Positions 8,112 through 14,653 of a stretch of 14,654 nt of DNA are shown here, in pieces. The notes beneath the pieces are model-generated. The model was given only the letters and a program-made list of their open reading frames with translations, was not told where the DNA came from and made no database searches. The stretch is from Kiritimatiellia bacterium (lineage in GTDB: Bacteria > Verrucomicrobiota > Kiritimatiellia > RFP12 > UBA1067). The stretch spans positions 1 through 14,654 of the forward strand of contig JAGBXE010000242.1 of the NCBI GenBank assembly GCA_017629455.1, in the 5' to 3' direction. The translations under genes and the position numbers were made by a program. Position 1 is the first letter of the stretch. Each line of letters begins with the position of its first letter.

Positions 8112-8140
8112 ATTATACTAAATCGCCGTTTACTGTTCAA
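8112..8140 (-). promoter_or_regulatory. Sigma-70-type promoter for the secretin gene
   Basis: The minus strand carries a perfect -10 box TATAAT (8112-8117) and a -35 box TTGAAC (8135-8140, 4 of 6 to consensus) with an ideal 17-base spacer. Transcription would start near 8105, giving a leader of roughly 25 bases that contains the ribosome binding elements. The -35 box overlaps the last codons of the Amuc_1099-like gene. The promoter would let the outer-membrane pore and the genes behind it be expressed separately from the inner-membrane genes. It is judged by eye only. Confidence 0.65.
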
Positions 8141-9293
8141 GTGCTTCAAGAATGCGCTGCTTTCCTGAAATCACATTCTCAATCGTGACCTTCGCACCGT
8201 TGCCAACGCGCGCGATCGAGACTACTTTGTACTTAGTTCCGTTCAGGTCGATTTCCGTTCCTGGCGTAACATCCATGTTCTTTGTGCCGCCACGCTCATA
8301 GCAGAGCGTCGCCTGCACGTCGACGGGCGCTGTTTTTGCGCGCTTATTGGCGGTAATTACAAGAACTATCTGCTTGCCGTCGCGCTTACGGACGACTGTA
8401 GCTTCGGAGGCGTCGACCGAAACTTGCATGCCTTTCATGCCTTTGCGCGCCTCTTTGCGCTCCTTGCGCTCATACTTGATAAGCTCATACCCGGAAGGTT
8501 TTTTCGAATCGGCTCCGATTTCCTGATGTTTGGAGTCGCCCTTGGCCGAAACGATCGCCGAAAGAACGCGCCCCTGACGGCCGTAATCGTCCTTTTGGCT
8601 GGCATCGAAGAAATCGCAACGCCAACCTGAAGCGACCTGACGCGCCCCGATAAAGATAAACGGCATATACGTTTCTTTAAGGGGAAGAACGACCTTTAGC
8701 GAATCAAGATAATCGGGGTGATCTTTCTTGTCAGACGGGTCGGTATTCGCGGCATATTCCTCGGCATTAGTAAAACCGTCGCCATCCGTATCGGCATTAG
8801 CATCGGCAGCGTCGGCCGTGTTAAGGCCATACTTCTTCTCCCATTCGTCGGGGAGGCCGTCGGCATCAGCGTCGAGAACAATCTTCTTCGTCTCTTCCTG
8901 CTTTGCTCCGCAGAACGGACACTCCGGGCAAACCTTAGGGTCGCCTGGGATCGCATTGCCGCAAGGCTTCTCGCTCGACCCCTTGCACAAAATGCGCCTT
9001 TCGCTCGCGAGGAAGCTCTCGGCTATGGGCGAAACATCGGCAACGGTCGGCGGATTGCGCATCTGACGCACCGCGATTTCGTACGAGGACATATCAACGC
9101 TTTTGACACCAGTCTCGTCGGGCATCATGCGCTTGATGCTGGCTCTTTCCTCTTCGGCGGCGGCATCAGGGTCGTCGCCAAGCGAAAGCGCAAAGAGCGC
9201 CACGCCAAGAAGCAGAACTACTAATCCCACACCGGCAGCTACCCAATCGTAGTGCGCCGCCAAAAAATTGTTATTTCCGGAACGCGAAATCAT
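8130..9293 (-). CDS. Amuc_1099-like pilus-like system protein with Cys cluster and EF-hand-like loops
   Basis: This 387-residue protein has a short N-terminal tail, one membrane helix (about 17-38, AAGVGLVVLLLGVALFALSL) and a periplasmic body. Residues 103-128 hold five cysteines (C103, C111, C122, C125, C128; CPECPFCG), like a zinc ribbon. Next come two calcium-type loops: DADADGLPDEWE (141-152) and DTDGDGFTNAEE (168-179), with acidic or amide ligands at positions 1, 3, 5, 9 and 12, followed by the usual NTDPSD. The C terminus (about 320-387) is beta-rich (GTEIDLNGTKYKVVSIARVGNGAKVTIEN), recalling PilP/GspC-type domains that dock to secretins; that comparison is inference. The start overlaps the Amuc_1100-like stop by ATGA and has GAGGAGG (9301-9307) 7 bases upstream. 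Family assignment comes mainly from its place between Amuc_1100-like and secretin genes. Confidence 0.75.
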   Translation of the reverse strand: MISRSGNNNFLAAHYDWVAAGVGLVVLLLGVALFALSLGDDPDAAAEEERASIKRMMPDETGVKSVDMSSYEIAVRQMRNPPTVADVSPIAESFLASERRILCKGSSEKPCGNAIPGDPKVCPECPFCGAKQEETKKIVLDADADGLPDEWEKKYGLNTADAADANADTDGDGFTNAEEYAANTDPSDKKDHPDYLDSLKVVLPLKETYMPFIFIGARQVASGWRCDFFDASQKDDYGRQGRVLSAIVSAKGDSKHQEIGADSKKPSGYELIKYERKERKEARKGMKGMQVSVDASEATVVRKRDGKQIVLVITANKRAKTAPVDVQATLCYERGGTKNMDVTPGTEIDLNGTKYKVVSIARVGNGAKVTIENVISGKQRILEALEQ

Positions 9294-10324
9294 TTCTGAG
9301 CCTCCTCGCTCTTTTCAGAATCCTCAAGCGACCTAAAATCGTGTACAGTCAGCGTCATCGTCACATTGATCGGCTGATCACGCTGAGGATCGGTTACGAT
9401 GCCGCCGGCTGCCTTTGCATCCTCCTGCGGCGTCTCGGGTATAACGCTTGCCTCTCTGCGGCGGCGGCGTGAGCGGCCTGAAGAGTTCTCGGCCTTTTTC
9501 TCGTCGACGGCGAAAGCGTCGGCAATGACATCGGTTGCACGGCGGAACGAGAAATCATCAACGGTAATAAAGCGCTCGCTTGTGGCAAAGGCGTTTACAA
9601 CTTTGACGAGAGAGTGCTGGCGCGCCGAAAAAACGAAGACGTACGAATGCGCAACGCTGTGGCCCTGCACCTTGTTCTCTTCTCCAGCTTTTACGGCATT
9701 GGCTTTCTTCTTCTGCCTGCGGGCTTTGCGGCGCGCGGCAGGATCGTCCGGTTCTTTCTCGACCTTCTTCTCTTCAACCTTTGACTGAATGTCGATTAGC
9801 TCGGAGATGCCGGCCGCTGAAAGGATCTCGATAAGCGTTGCTATATCATCCCATGTGCGCTGAAGTTCGGGAAGCTTCTGTTCAGAAGGCATCTCGCCGC
9901 CGGTGATGTAGTTCTTGAACGGACCGAACGCAAACTCGGCACGCGCAATATGGCCGCCAGCCTCGCCAGGTAGCGAAGATAAGCGCTTTGCGTCATTTAC
10001 GAGAAACGTCTTGAACGCCGCCGGAGTTGTCTTTGAGTAGACGCGGTCGCCGGCAGCTGCAACTGAGCGAACCGACTTAAGCCACTCGGCAACTTTCTCG
10101 GAGCTTTCATCTAATTCCTTGACGCTCTTCTGACAAGGATAGACGCTGGCGCGCGCGAACTTCTGCACCTTGGCAACAACCGCTTCAAGACCGTCCGACT
10201 CTTCGTCGCCTTCGACGGCCGCAACCTTAGCCGAATACGAAATGTATGCCCCCGCCGCTGCAGCGAGCGCCAATACCGCGATAATCCCGCCCGTGGCGGC
10301 CAATATCAACCTGTTCTTGCTCAT
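9290..10324 (-). CDS. Amuc_1100-like pilus-like protein (PilO-type)
   Basis: This 344-residue protein is a single-pass inner-membrane protein: one helix (about 5-30) and a periplasmic region with a coiled-coil stretch (about 45-95). It matches Akkermansia Amuc_1100 (317 residues) as I remember that sequence, segment by segment. YSKTTPAAFKTFL (96-108) corresponds to a TTPTAFQNEL-like stretch. IATLIEILSAAGISELIDI (161-179) corresponds to the INSLVNKLAECGLSKFIKV region. FSARQHSLVKVVNAF (232-246) and INVTMTLTVHDF (319-330) correspond to the last strands. Amuc_1100 is known as a TLR2-active surface protein; whether this one shares that is unknown. Two strongly basic clusters (197-212 and 285-291) sit in linkers where Akkermansia has Pro/Ala-rich sequence. 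The start is fixed by GGAGGT (10334-10339) and an ATGA overlap with the PilM-PilN gene. Confidence 0.85.
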   Translation of the reverse strand: MSKNRLILAATGGIIAVLALAAAAGAYISYSAKVAAVEGDEESDGLEAVVAKVQKFARASVYPCQKSVKELDESSEKVAEWLKSVRSVAAAGDRVYSKTTPAAFKTFLVNDAKRLSSLPGEAGGHIARAEFAFGPFKNYITGGEMPSEQKLPELQRTWDDIATLIEILSAAGISELIDIQSKVEEKKVEKEPDDPAARRKARRQKKKANAVKAGEENKVQGHSVAHSYVFVFSARQHSLVKVVNAFATSERFITVDDFSFRRATDVIADAFAVDEKKAENSSGRSRRRRREASVIPETPQEDAKAAGGIVTDPQRDQPINVTMTLTVHDFRSLEDSEKSEEAQK

Positions 10325-11928
10325 TTGAACGCCACCTCCACGGTGAATTGCGTAACTTGACCATCCTTGCCGATAGCACTCATATCTGAAATGCGAACCG
10401 ACTCGGGTACGACAACAGCCTTGTGCTTAAGGGATTCGACAACGCGCTCGCCGGGCGTTTTGCTACCGGCATCTTTTACGCGGTCTTTCCAATACCTGAT
10501 GGTGATGCGGCCGTTTTCCCACTTCTCGACCCACATGCCCATTCCCGGCACAAGCGAATCGCGCACAGCAGAAAGCCTCTGCGCAGCCGAAGCACGCTTC
10601 ATAAGAAGAGTACGGAACGATTCAGCCTGCTCGTGCTCGGCACTAAGCCTTTCTTCTGCAGCCTTGACCTTCTTGGCAAAACCGTCAAGCTTCGAAGCTT
10701 CGGCAGCTGCAACGTCGCGGCGGGCTACGAGAGCCTTTGCGCCATTGTCAAAGCTGAGCATCGTAAGAACAAGACCAGCAACAAGAGCTACGCCGGCAGC
10801 TGCAACGAACGGTATCTTCGCCTTCTCGGCACGATCGGAAAGAATCGACGGCGGAAGAAGGTTAATGACGAAACGCGCATTGCCCGCGAGCTGAAGCGCA
10901 AGACCAGCCGTCGACGAAATAAGCGCGCCGTCAGCTTCGAGAGCGGCCGTGTCAACCTTGTTGCCAACAGCAATTGCTTCGAAGGGGTTGAAGAACGCTA
11001 CGTCCATGCTGAGCGCTTCTGAAAGGAATACGTCGATCTGCGGCAAAAGCGCAGTGCCGCCGGTAAGGTAAAGCGCGGCAGGTGCAGAGCCGCCCTGCTG
11101 GGAGCGGTAGAAATTGACCGAACGCGAAATCTCGGCCACCAAGCGCGTTAAGACTGCGCGGCAGACCTTCGCAACGCGATCGGCAGTTTCGTCTTCGTCT
11201 TCAGTTACGCCGCCCATCGAAACGTAGCCGCGTTCAACCTTAAGCTGTTCGGCCTCTTCAAGTGAGCAACCAAGCGCCGAAGAAATTTCCTTTGTGATGG
11301 CGTTTCCAGCAACTGGAATAGAACGATTGTAAATCTTGTCGCCTTCAACGATAACAAGTGACGTTGTCTTTGCACCAATGTCGAGTATAACTGCGCAAGA
11401 GCCGTCATCGCCGACGGCGCTACGGACGGCATTCGTAAGGGCAATAGGAGCAATGCCTACGATTTCAAGCGAGAAGCCTAGCGACTGCACAGCCGAAGCG
11501 ACTGCTTCGATCTGGTCGGTCTTCGCCGCGACAATCATAACCGACTTGTCGCCCGCCTCCGTATCGCCCAGGACCTGCCTGTCGCAGATCATCTCGTCGA
11601 CCGGGAAAGGAACGTTCTGCTCGATTTCGTAGCGCACCATCTGCTCGAAGCGCTCTTCGCCGCCTGCAGCGGGAATCGCGGCAAAACGCTGGAACGCCAT
11701 CTGCCCGGAAACAGAAAGCGCAACCTTCCCTGGACGCATCCCTGAAGTTGAAAGAATCTCGCCGATTGCAGGAGCCAGCACCATCGACGCGCTCTCCGGA
11801 TCTACCGGCGCGGCCAATTGAGCCGTCCCGTAATTTACGAGCGTAAGCGCACCCTTCGCGCCTGCCTCGTACTCGGCCAGCTCGACTGTCGCCGCGCCGA
11901 TATTTAATGTTTGAAATCGTTTGGCCAT
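10321..11928 (-). CDS. pilM: PilM-PilN fusion protein (Amuc_1101-like)
   Basis: This 535-residue protein fuses two usually separate pilus proteins. Residues 1-350 are a PilM actin-like ATPase domain of full normal length. Visible elements are LNIGAATVELAEYE (8-21), the conserved RYEIEQNVPFPVDEMICDRQVL (99-120), the nucleotide-binding strand DIGAKTTSLVIVEG (183-196), YLTGGTALLPQID (287-299) and FNPFEAIAVGN (313-323). Residues 351-535 are PilN-like: INLLP (355-359, the peptide by which PilN binds PilM), one membrane helix (about 372-393), a coiled coil (about 394-450) and a small alpha/beta domain ending FTVEVAFK. PilM would thus be tethered permanently to the inner membrane on the cytoplasmic face. 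The first phosphate-loop Asp is Asn9. The start lacks a visible Shine-Dalgarno sequence. Its stop overlaps the next start (ATGA). Confidence 0.9.
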   Translation of the reverse strand: MAKRFQTLNIGAATVELAEYEAGAKGALTLVNYGTAQLAAPVDPESASMVLAPAIGEILSTSGMRPGKVALSVSGQMAFQRFAAIPAAGGEERFEQMVRYEIEQNVPFPVDEMICDRQVLGDTEAGDKSVMIVAAKTDQIEAVASAVQSLGFSLEIVGIAPIALTNAVRSAVGDDGSCAVILDIGAKTTSLVIVEGDKIYNRSIPVAGNAITKEISSALGCSLEEAEQLKVERGYVSMGGVTEDEDETADRVAKVCRAVLTRLVAEISRSVNFYRSQQGGSAPAALYLTGGTALLPQIDVFLSEALSMDVAFFNPFEAIAVGNKVDTAALEADGALISSTAGLALQLAGNARFVINLLPPSILSDRAEKAKIPFVAAAGVALVAGLVLTMLSFDNGAKALVARRDVAAAEASKLDGFAKKVKAAEERLSAEHEQAESFRTLLMKRASAAQRLSAVRDSLVPGMGMWVEKWENGRITIRYWKDRVKDAGSKTPGERVVESLKHKAVVVPESVRISDMSAIGKDGQVTQFTVEVAFK

Positions 11929-11988
11929 AGGAAAGTCTTATTTCGTAGTTTTTCTATTCCGGAAAAGCCTGGAAAATACCTTTTAAAA

Positions 11989-12699
11989 TTACTGCATCGT
12001 TGTTTCGTAATCGTTCGGGTTGACAAGCGCCCAGATCGTCTTCGAACGATCAACGAGACCCTGCCTGCGCTCGATAAGAGGCTTGCCGTCCTTGCCCGTT
12101 GCGTTCATGACTTCCTGATCATCCCAAAATGCCGTGTCGCTCTTGATGCCCTTAATTTCGCTGACCGTGCCGCCACCGAGAACATCGCCGTTCTGGTTTG
12201 CGATGGTAAAGCCGATCGCCTTGGGCTCACCGTAAAGTTCAAGGTAGCTGGGCGGCAAGCAGACGCACGCAGCGTGAGAGCCTTGCGGAATGTTGTAGTA
12301 GCTTACGGTCGTGTTGAAGTAGCTGTACGGAGCAAGCCCAAGCCTGTTGCCCTTATTTTCCTTCGCGCTCTTCGTCTCAAGAAGGACGTGCCACGTAAAG
12401 GTAAGCTGATCGAGGAACTTAGCGTAAGTTGTATATTTAGTTTCAATGACAATCCAGCGGCGAGGCTTGTTGTAGCAAACGCCGATCATCGAAGCTCCGT
12501 TAAGGCCAGGAGCGCCAAGGCAGCACGACTGTCCGGTCCTGGGCATCTGGTCGACGGTAACTTTCATCTCCCTTGCGTCACCCGAGGTCTCACCATCAGC
12601 ACCCCTCTGGGCGCCTCTCTTGCTGCGTGAGGGAGCGCAAAGGGCCGCCGATGCAGCAACAATAGCCACAACCGCAATAGCAAACTTCTTCGTGTTCAT
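11989..12699 (-). CDS. Small secreted protein, Amuc_1102-like by position
   Basis: This 236-residue protein has a signal peptide (MNTKKFAIAVVAIVAASAAL, cleavage near residues 19-22) and a charged linker (24-45). A beta-rich body (about 46-180) shows RRWIVIETKYTTYAKFLDQL, TFTWHVLLET and YFNTTVSYYNIPQGSHAACV. The tail (181-236) is more polar. Mature-region cysteines at 59, 60, 75, 145 and 147 could form disulfides; C21 is not in a good lipobox because Leu precedes it. The gene comes first in the pilus block and directly precedes pilM, the same place as Amuc_1102 in Akkermansia, and its size and beta-rich nature agree. The sequence match is not strong enough to be sure by eye. It may be an exported pilus-associated subunit. 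It starts at ATG 12697-12699 with AAAGGA (12707-12712) 7 bases upstream and a 61-base gap to pilM. Confidence 0.72.
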   Translation of the reverse strand: MNTKKFAIAVVAIVAASAALCAPSRSKRGAQRGADGETSGDAREMKVTVDQMPRTGQSCCLGAPGLNGASMIGVCYNKPRRWIVIETKYTTYAKFLDQLTFTWHVLLETKSAKENKGNRLGLAPYSYFNTTVSYYNIPQGSHAACVCLPPSYLELYGEPKAIGFTIANQNGDVLGGGTVSEIKGIKSDTAFWDDQEVMNATGKDGKPLIERRQGLVDRSKTIWALVNPNDYETTMQ

Positions 12700-12737
12700 G
12701 TTATATTCCTTTCTTTGGGTTGTTTTAAACTTGTACC

Positions 12738-13775
12738 TTAAATAACTTTAACTCTAGGCAAATCTTGAATGTCGACTAAGCCTACAACGCGGCCGTTGCG
12801 GTCGCAGACAGGCAAATCGTCGATACGCCTTTTCTCAAACACCTTCAAAAGATCGACCGCGTAATCGTCGTCGTAGACAAAAAGCGGCGAGCGCGTCATA
12901 AGAGTTGAAACTTTGACCGACGTTAAAAGCGCATCGCAACTTGCACCGACGTTTTCGCGCTTGTCACCTTTGCCGTTACCCGTCTCTGCGGCACTCACCG
13001 CGCGACGGAAATCGCCATCAGTAAAGATGCCCATGAGAGCGCACGATTCATCTACAACGACTGCCGAACCAGTCTGCGCTTTTGTCATCGCCATAAGAGT
13101 CGACATAACAGTCGCCTCGGGCGATACGAGCGCAAGACGCGAACCCGTACGCATCACATCGCTAGCCTTCATAACCAAGGCTCTGCCGATTGCTCCTGCG
13201 GGATGGTTCATCGCATAATCGGAAACGTTGAAATCGCGAAGCTCTAAAAGCGCCATCGCAAGCGCATCGCCCATCGCCATCGTGGCGATGGCCGAAGTGG
13301 TAGGAGCCATGCCGAACGGGCAAGCTTCTTTGCCGCACGGAATTTCAACATGGACATCACTCATGCGCGCTAAAGTCGAGTTTGAGTTGCCAGTTAGCGA
13401 AACGACCTTAAGCCCGTGGCGGCGTATGGCAGGAATAAGCCGCAAAACTTCCTCCGACTCGCCGCTAAAGGAAAGCGCAACGAGCGCATCCTTCTTGCAG
13501 GTGCTGCCAAGGTCGCCATGCATGGCCTGAACGGGATTGAGCACAAATGAGCGAGAGCCTGTCGAAGAAAGTATTCCTGAAATCTTTTCAGCGACGTGAA
13601 GGCTCTTGCCGACACCTGAAACAATGATGTGCCCGTCGTCCGCGAGAACGCCAAGGAGAAGCTCAACGGCAGAAGAGAACGACGGCCCAAGGGAATCGCG
13701 CGTGCGGCGAAGCCCTTCGATCTCCGCGTCAAATACGCGAATTGCCGTTTTTAATTCTCTACTTTCCTTCTCCAT
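12738..13775 (-). CDS. kdsD: Arabinose-5-phosphate isomerase (KpsF/GutQ family)
   Basis: This enzyme interconverts ribulose-5-phosphate and arabinose-5-phosphate, the first step to Kdo for LPS, in the cytoplasm. From the ATG at 13773-13775 it is 345 residues (E. coli KdsD has 328). An SIS domain (about 30-200) is followed by two CBS domains (about 210-265 and 285-345) separated by a Gly/Lys/Asp-rich insert. All four catalytic residues known from E. coli KdsD are present at a constant offset of two: K57 (GVGKS), H86 (MHGD), E109 (SGESEE) and H191 (NHPAG); ACPFGMAPTTS is also typical. The frame stays open 40 codons further up to 13895, but that part overlaps the pta end, is translated from a purine repeat (REEAKREEVIGKREEER) and has no family counterpart, so I chose the inner ATG. 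The gene follows pta and precedes the Amuc_1102-like gene by 38 bases. Confidence 0.9.
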   Translation of the reverse strand: MEKESRELKTAIRVFDAEIEGLRRTRDSLGPSFSSAVELLLGVLADDGHIIVSGVGKSLHVAEKISGILSSTGSRSFVLNPVQAMHGDLGSTCKKDALVALSFSGESEEVLRLIPAIRRHGLKVVSLTGNSNSTLARMSDVHVEIPCGKEACPFGMAPTTSAIATMAMGDALAMALLELRDFNVSDYAMNHPAGAIGRALVMKASDVMRTGSRLALVSPEATVMSTLMAMTKAQTGSAVVVDESCALMGIFTDGDFRRAVSAAETGNGKGDKRENVGASCDALLTSVKVSTLMTRSPLFVYDDDYAVDLLKVFEKRRIDDLPVCDRNGRVVGLVDIQDLPRVKVI

Positions 13776-13831
13776 CCTCTCCTCTTCCCTCTTCCCTATT
13801 ACCTCTTCCCTCTTCGCCTCTTCCCTATCCC
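13776..13831 (-). repeat. Purine-rich repeat tract between pta and kdsD
   Basis: The 56 bases between the pta stop and the kdsD ATG are all purine on the coding strand except four. The decamer AGGGAAGAGG occurs four times (plus-strand positions 13781-13790, 13788-13797, 13802-13811 and 13817-13826), the first two overlapping. Each copy resembles a Shine-Dalgarno sequence, and AGGAG lies 3 bases before the chosen start. It may act as an extended ribosome-loading leader or be a variable simple repeat. Confidence 0.7.
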
Positions 13832-14653
13832 CTACTTCGTCTGGCTCTGAAGGAGGGTAACAGCGACTGTGCCGACAATATCTTCGGCCGAGCATCCGCG
13901 AGAAAGATCGTTCATCGCCTTTGCAAGACCTTGAAGGTTGGGGCCAATGGCATCCGCTCCGCCAATGCGCTGGGCAACTTTGTACGCAATGTTGCCGGCC
14001 TGCAGGTCGGGGAAGATGAAAACGTTGGCGTTGCCCTGAATCTCGCCGTTAGGGTTCTTCTGCTTACCGACCGACGGAACGATCGCTGCGTCAAACTGCA
14101 TTTCGCCATCCATGGCAATGCCCTTTTCGGCAAACTTGGGGCGTGCAAGTTCGACAGCCTTCTGAACCTTCTCGACGAGAGGACCTGCCGCGGAACCTTT
14201 TGTAGAAAAGCTCAAATAAGCAACGCGCGGCTCTTTGCCTGTCATATCGCGGTACGACTGCGCTGTTGCAAGGCCGATGTCGACGAGCTGCTCGGCCGTC
14301 GGGTCGGGGATAACGCCGCAATCGCCGAACGCGAGAACGCTATCGCCCGAAGCCGTCGGCTCCTTAAGGTCGATAATAAAGCATGACGAAGCCGTCTTTA
14401 CGCCCTTCTCGGTGCCGAGCGTATGGAACGCAGCGCGCAGCATATCGCCCGTTGAAGCGATCGAGCCTGCGACAAGGCCGTCAACTCTGCCGAGTTTCAC
14501 CATCATGCCGCCAAAATAAATGCGCTTTGTGCGAAGCGTCGCTTCTGCCGCGGCAAGATCAATCATCTTCTGCTTTTCAGGAGCCTTCTTCGCCTCCTTG
14601 GCGTTCCAAGCTTCGAGATAAGCCGCCTCAAGTTCGGGATCGCCAGCAGTAAA
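13832..14653 (-). CDS. pta: Phosphate acetyltransferase, 3' part (5' end outside window)
   Basis: This enzyme converts acetyl-CoA and phosphate to acetyl phosphate and CoA, in acetate fermentation with acetate kinase. An ATG at 14566 is inside the gene: the frame continues upstream without a stop to the window edge (reading FTAGDPELEAAYLEAW), and those residues fit the helix preceding this region in Pta. About 273 C-terminal residues of the PTA_PTB domain are present. Counting from M at 14566, the family motifs are DGLVAGSIAST (29-39), VLAFGDCGVIPDPTAEQL (76-93), YLSFSTKGSAAGP, DAAIVPSVGKQKNP, ANVFIFPDLQAGNIAYK and GLAKAMNDLSRGCSAEDIV. It ends with TAG at 13832-13834. No acetate kinase gene is seen here. 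kdsD follows 56 bases later on the same strand. Confidence 0.93.
   Translation of the reverse strand, partial: FTAGDPELEAAYLEAWNAKEAKKAPEKQKMIDLAAAEATLRTKRIYFGGMMVKLGRVDGLVAGSIASTGDMLRAAFHTLGTEKGVKTASSCFIIDLKEPTASGDSVLAFGDCGVIPDPTAEQLVDIGLATAQSYRDMTGKEPRVAYLSFSTKGSAAGPLVEKVQKAVELARPKFAEKGIAMDGEMQFDAAIVPSVGKQKNPNGEIQGNANVFIFPDLQAGNIAYKVAQRIGGADAIGPNLQGLAKAMNDLSRGCSAEDIVGTVAVTLLQSQTK

Noticed and set aside
11954..11970. TTCCGGAA palindrome and nearby GGAAAA direct repeat upstream of pilM
   Set aside because: Too short to call an operator, and no -35/-10 pair of usable quality is visible around it.
11911..12630. Long plus-strand open frame (239 codons) opposite the Amuc_1102-like gene and the pilM start
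   Set aside because: It is antisense to two well-supported genes, has no ribosome binding site or family motif, and its protein looks like a shadow translation. The same holds for plus-strand frames at 6040-6609, 8718-9224, 10423-11022 and 13742-14386.
13271..13291. Perfect 9-bp inverted repeat CCATCGCCA-TCG-TGGCGATGG
   Set aside because: It lies inside the SIS domain of kdsD, encodes ordinary Ala/Met residues and has no T-run; it is most likely a coincidence of codon use.
13776..13895. Upstream start of kdsD at 13895
   Set aside because: The extra 40 residues overlap the end of pta, come from the purine repeat tract and are not part of the KdsD family; the catalytic residues match E. coli spacing from the inner ATG.
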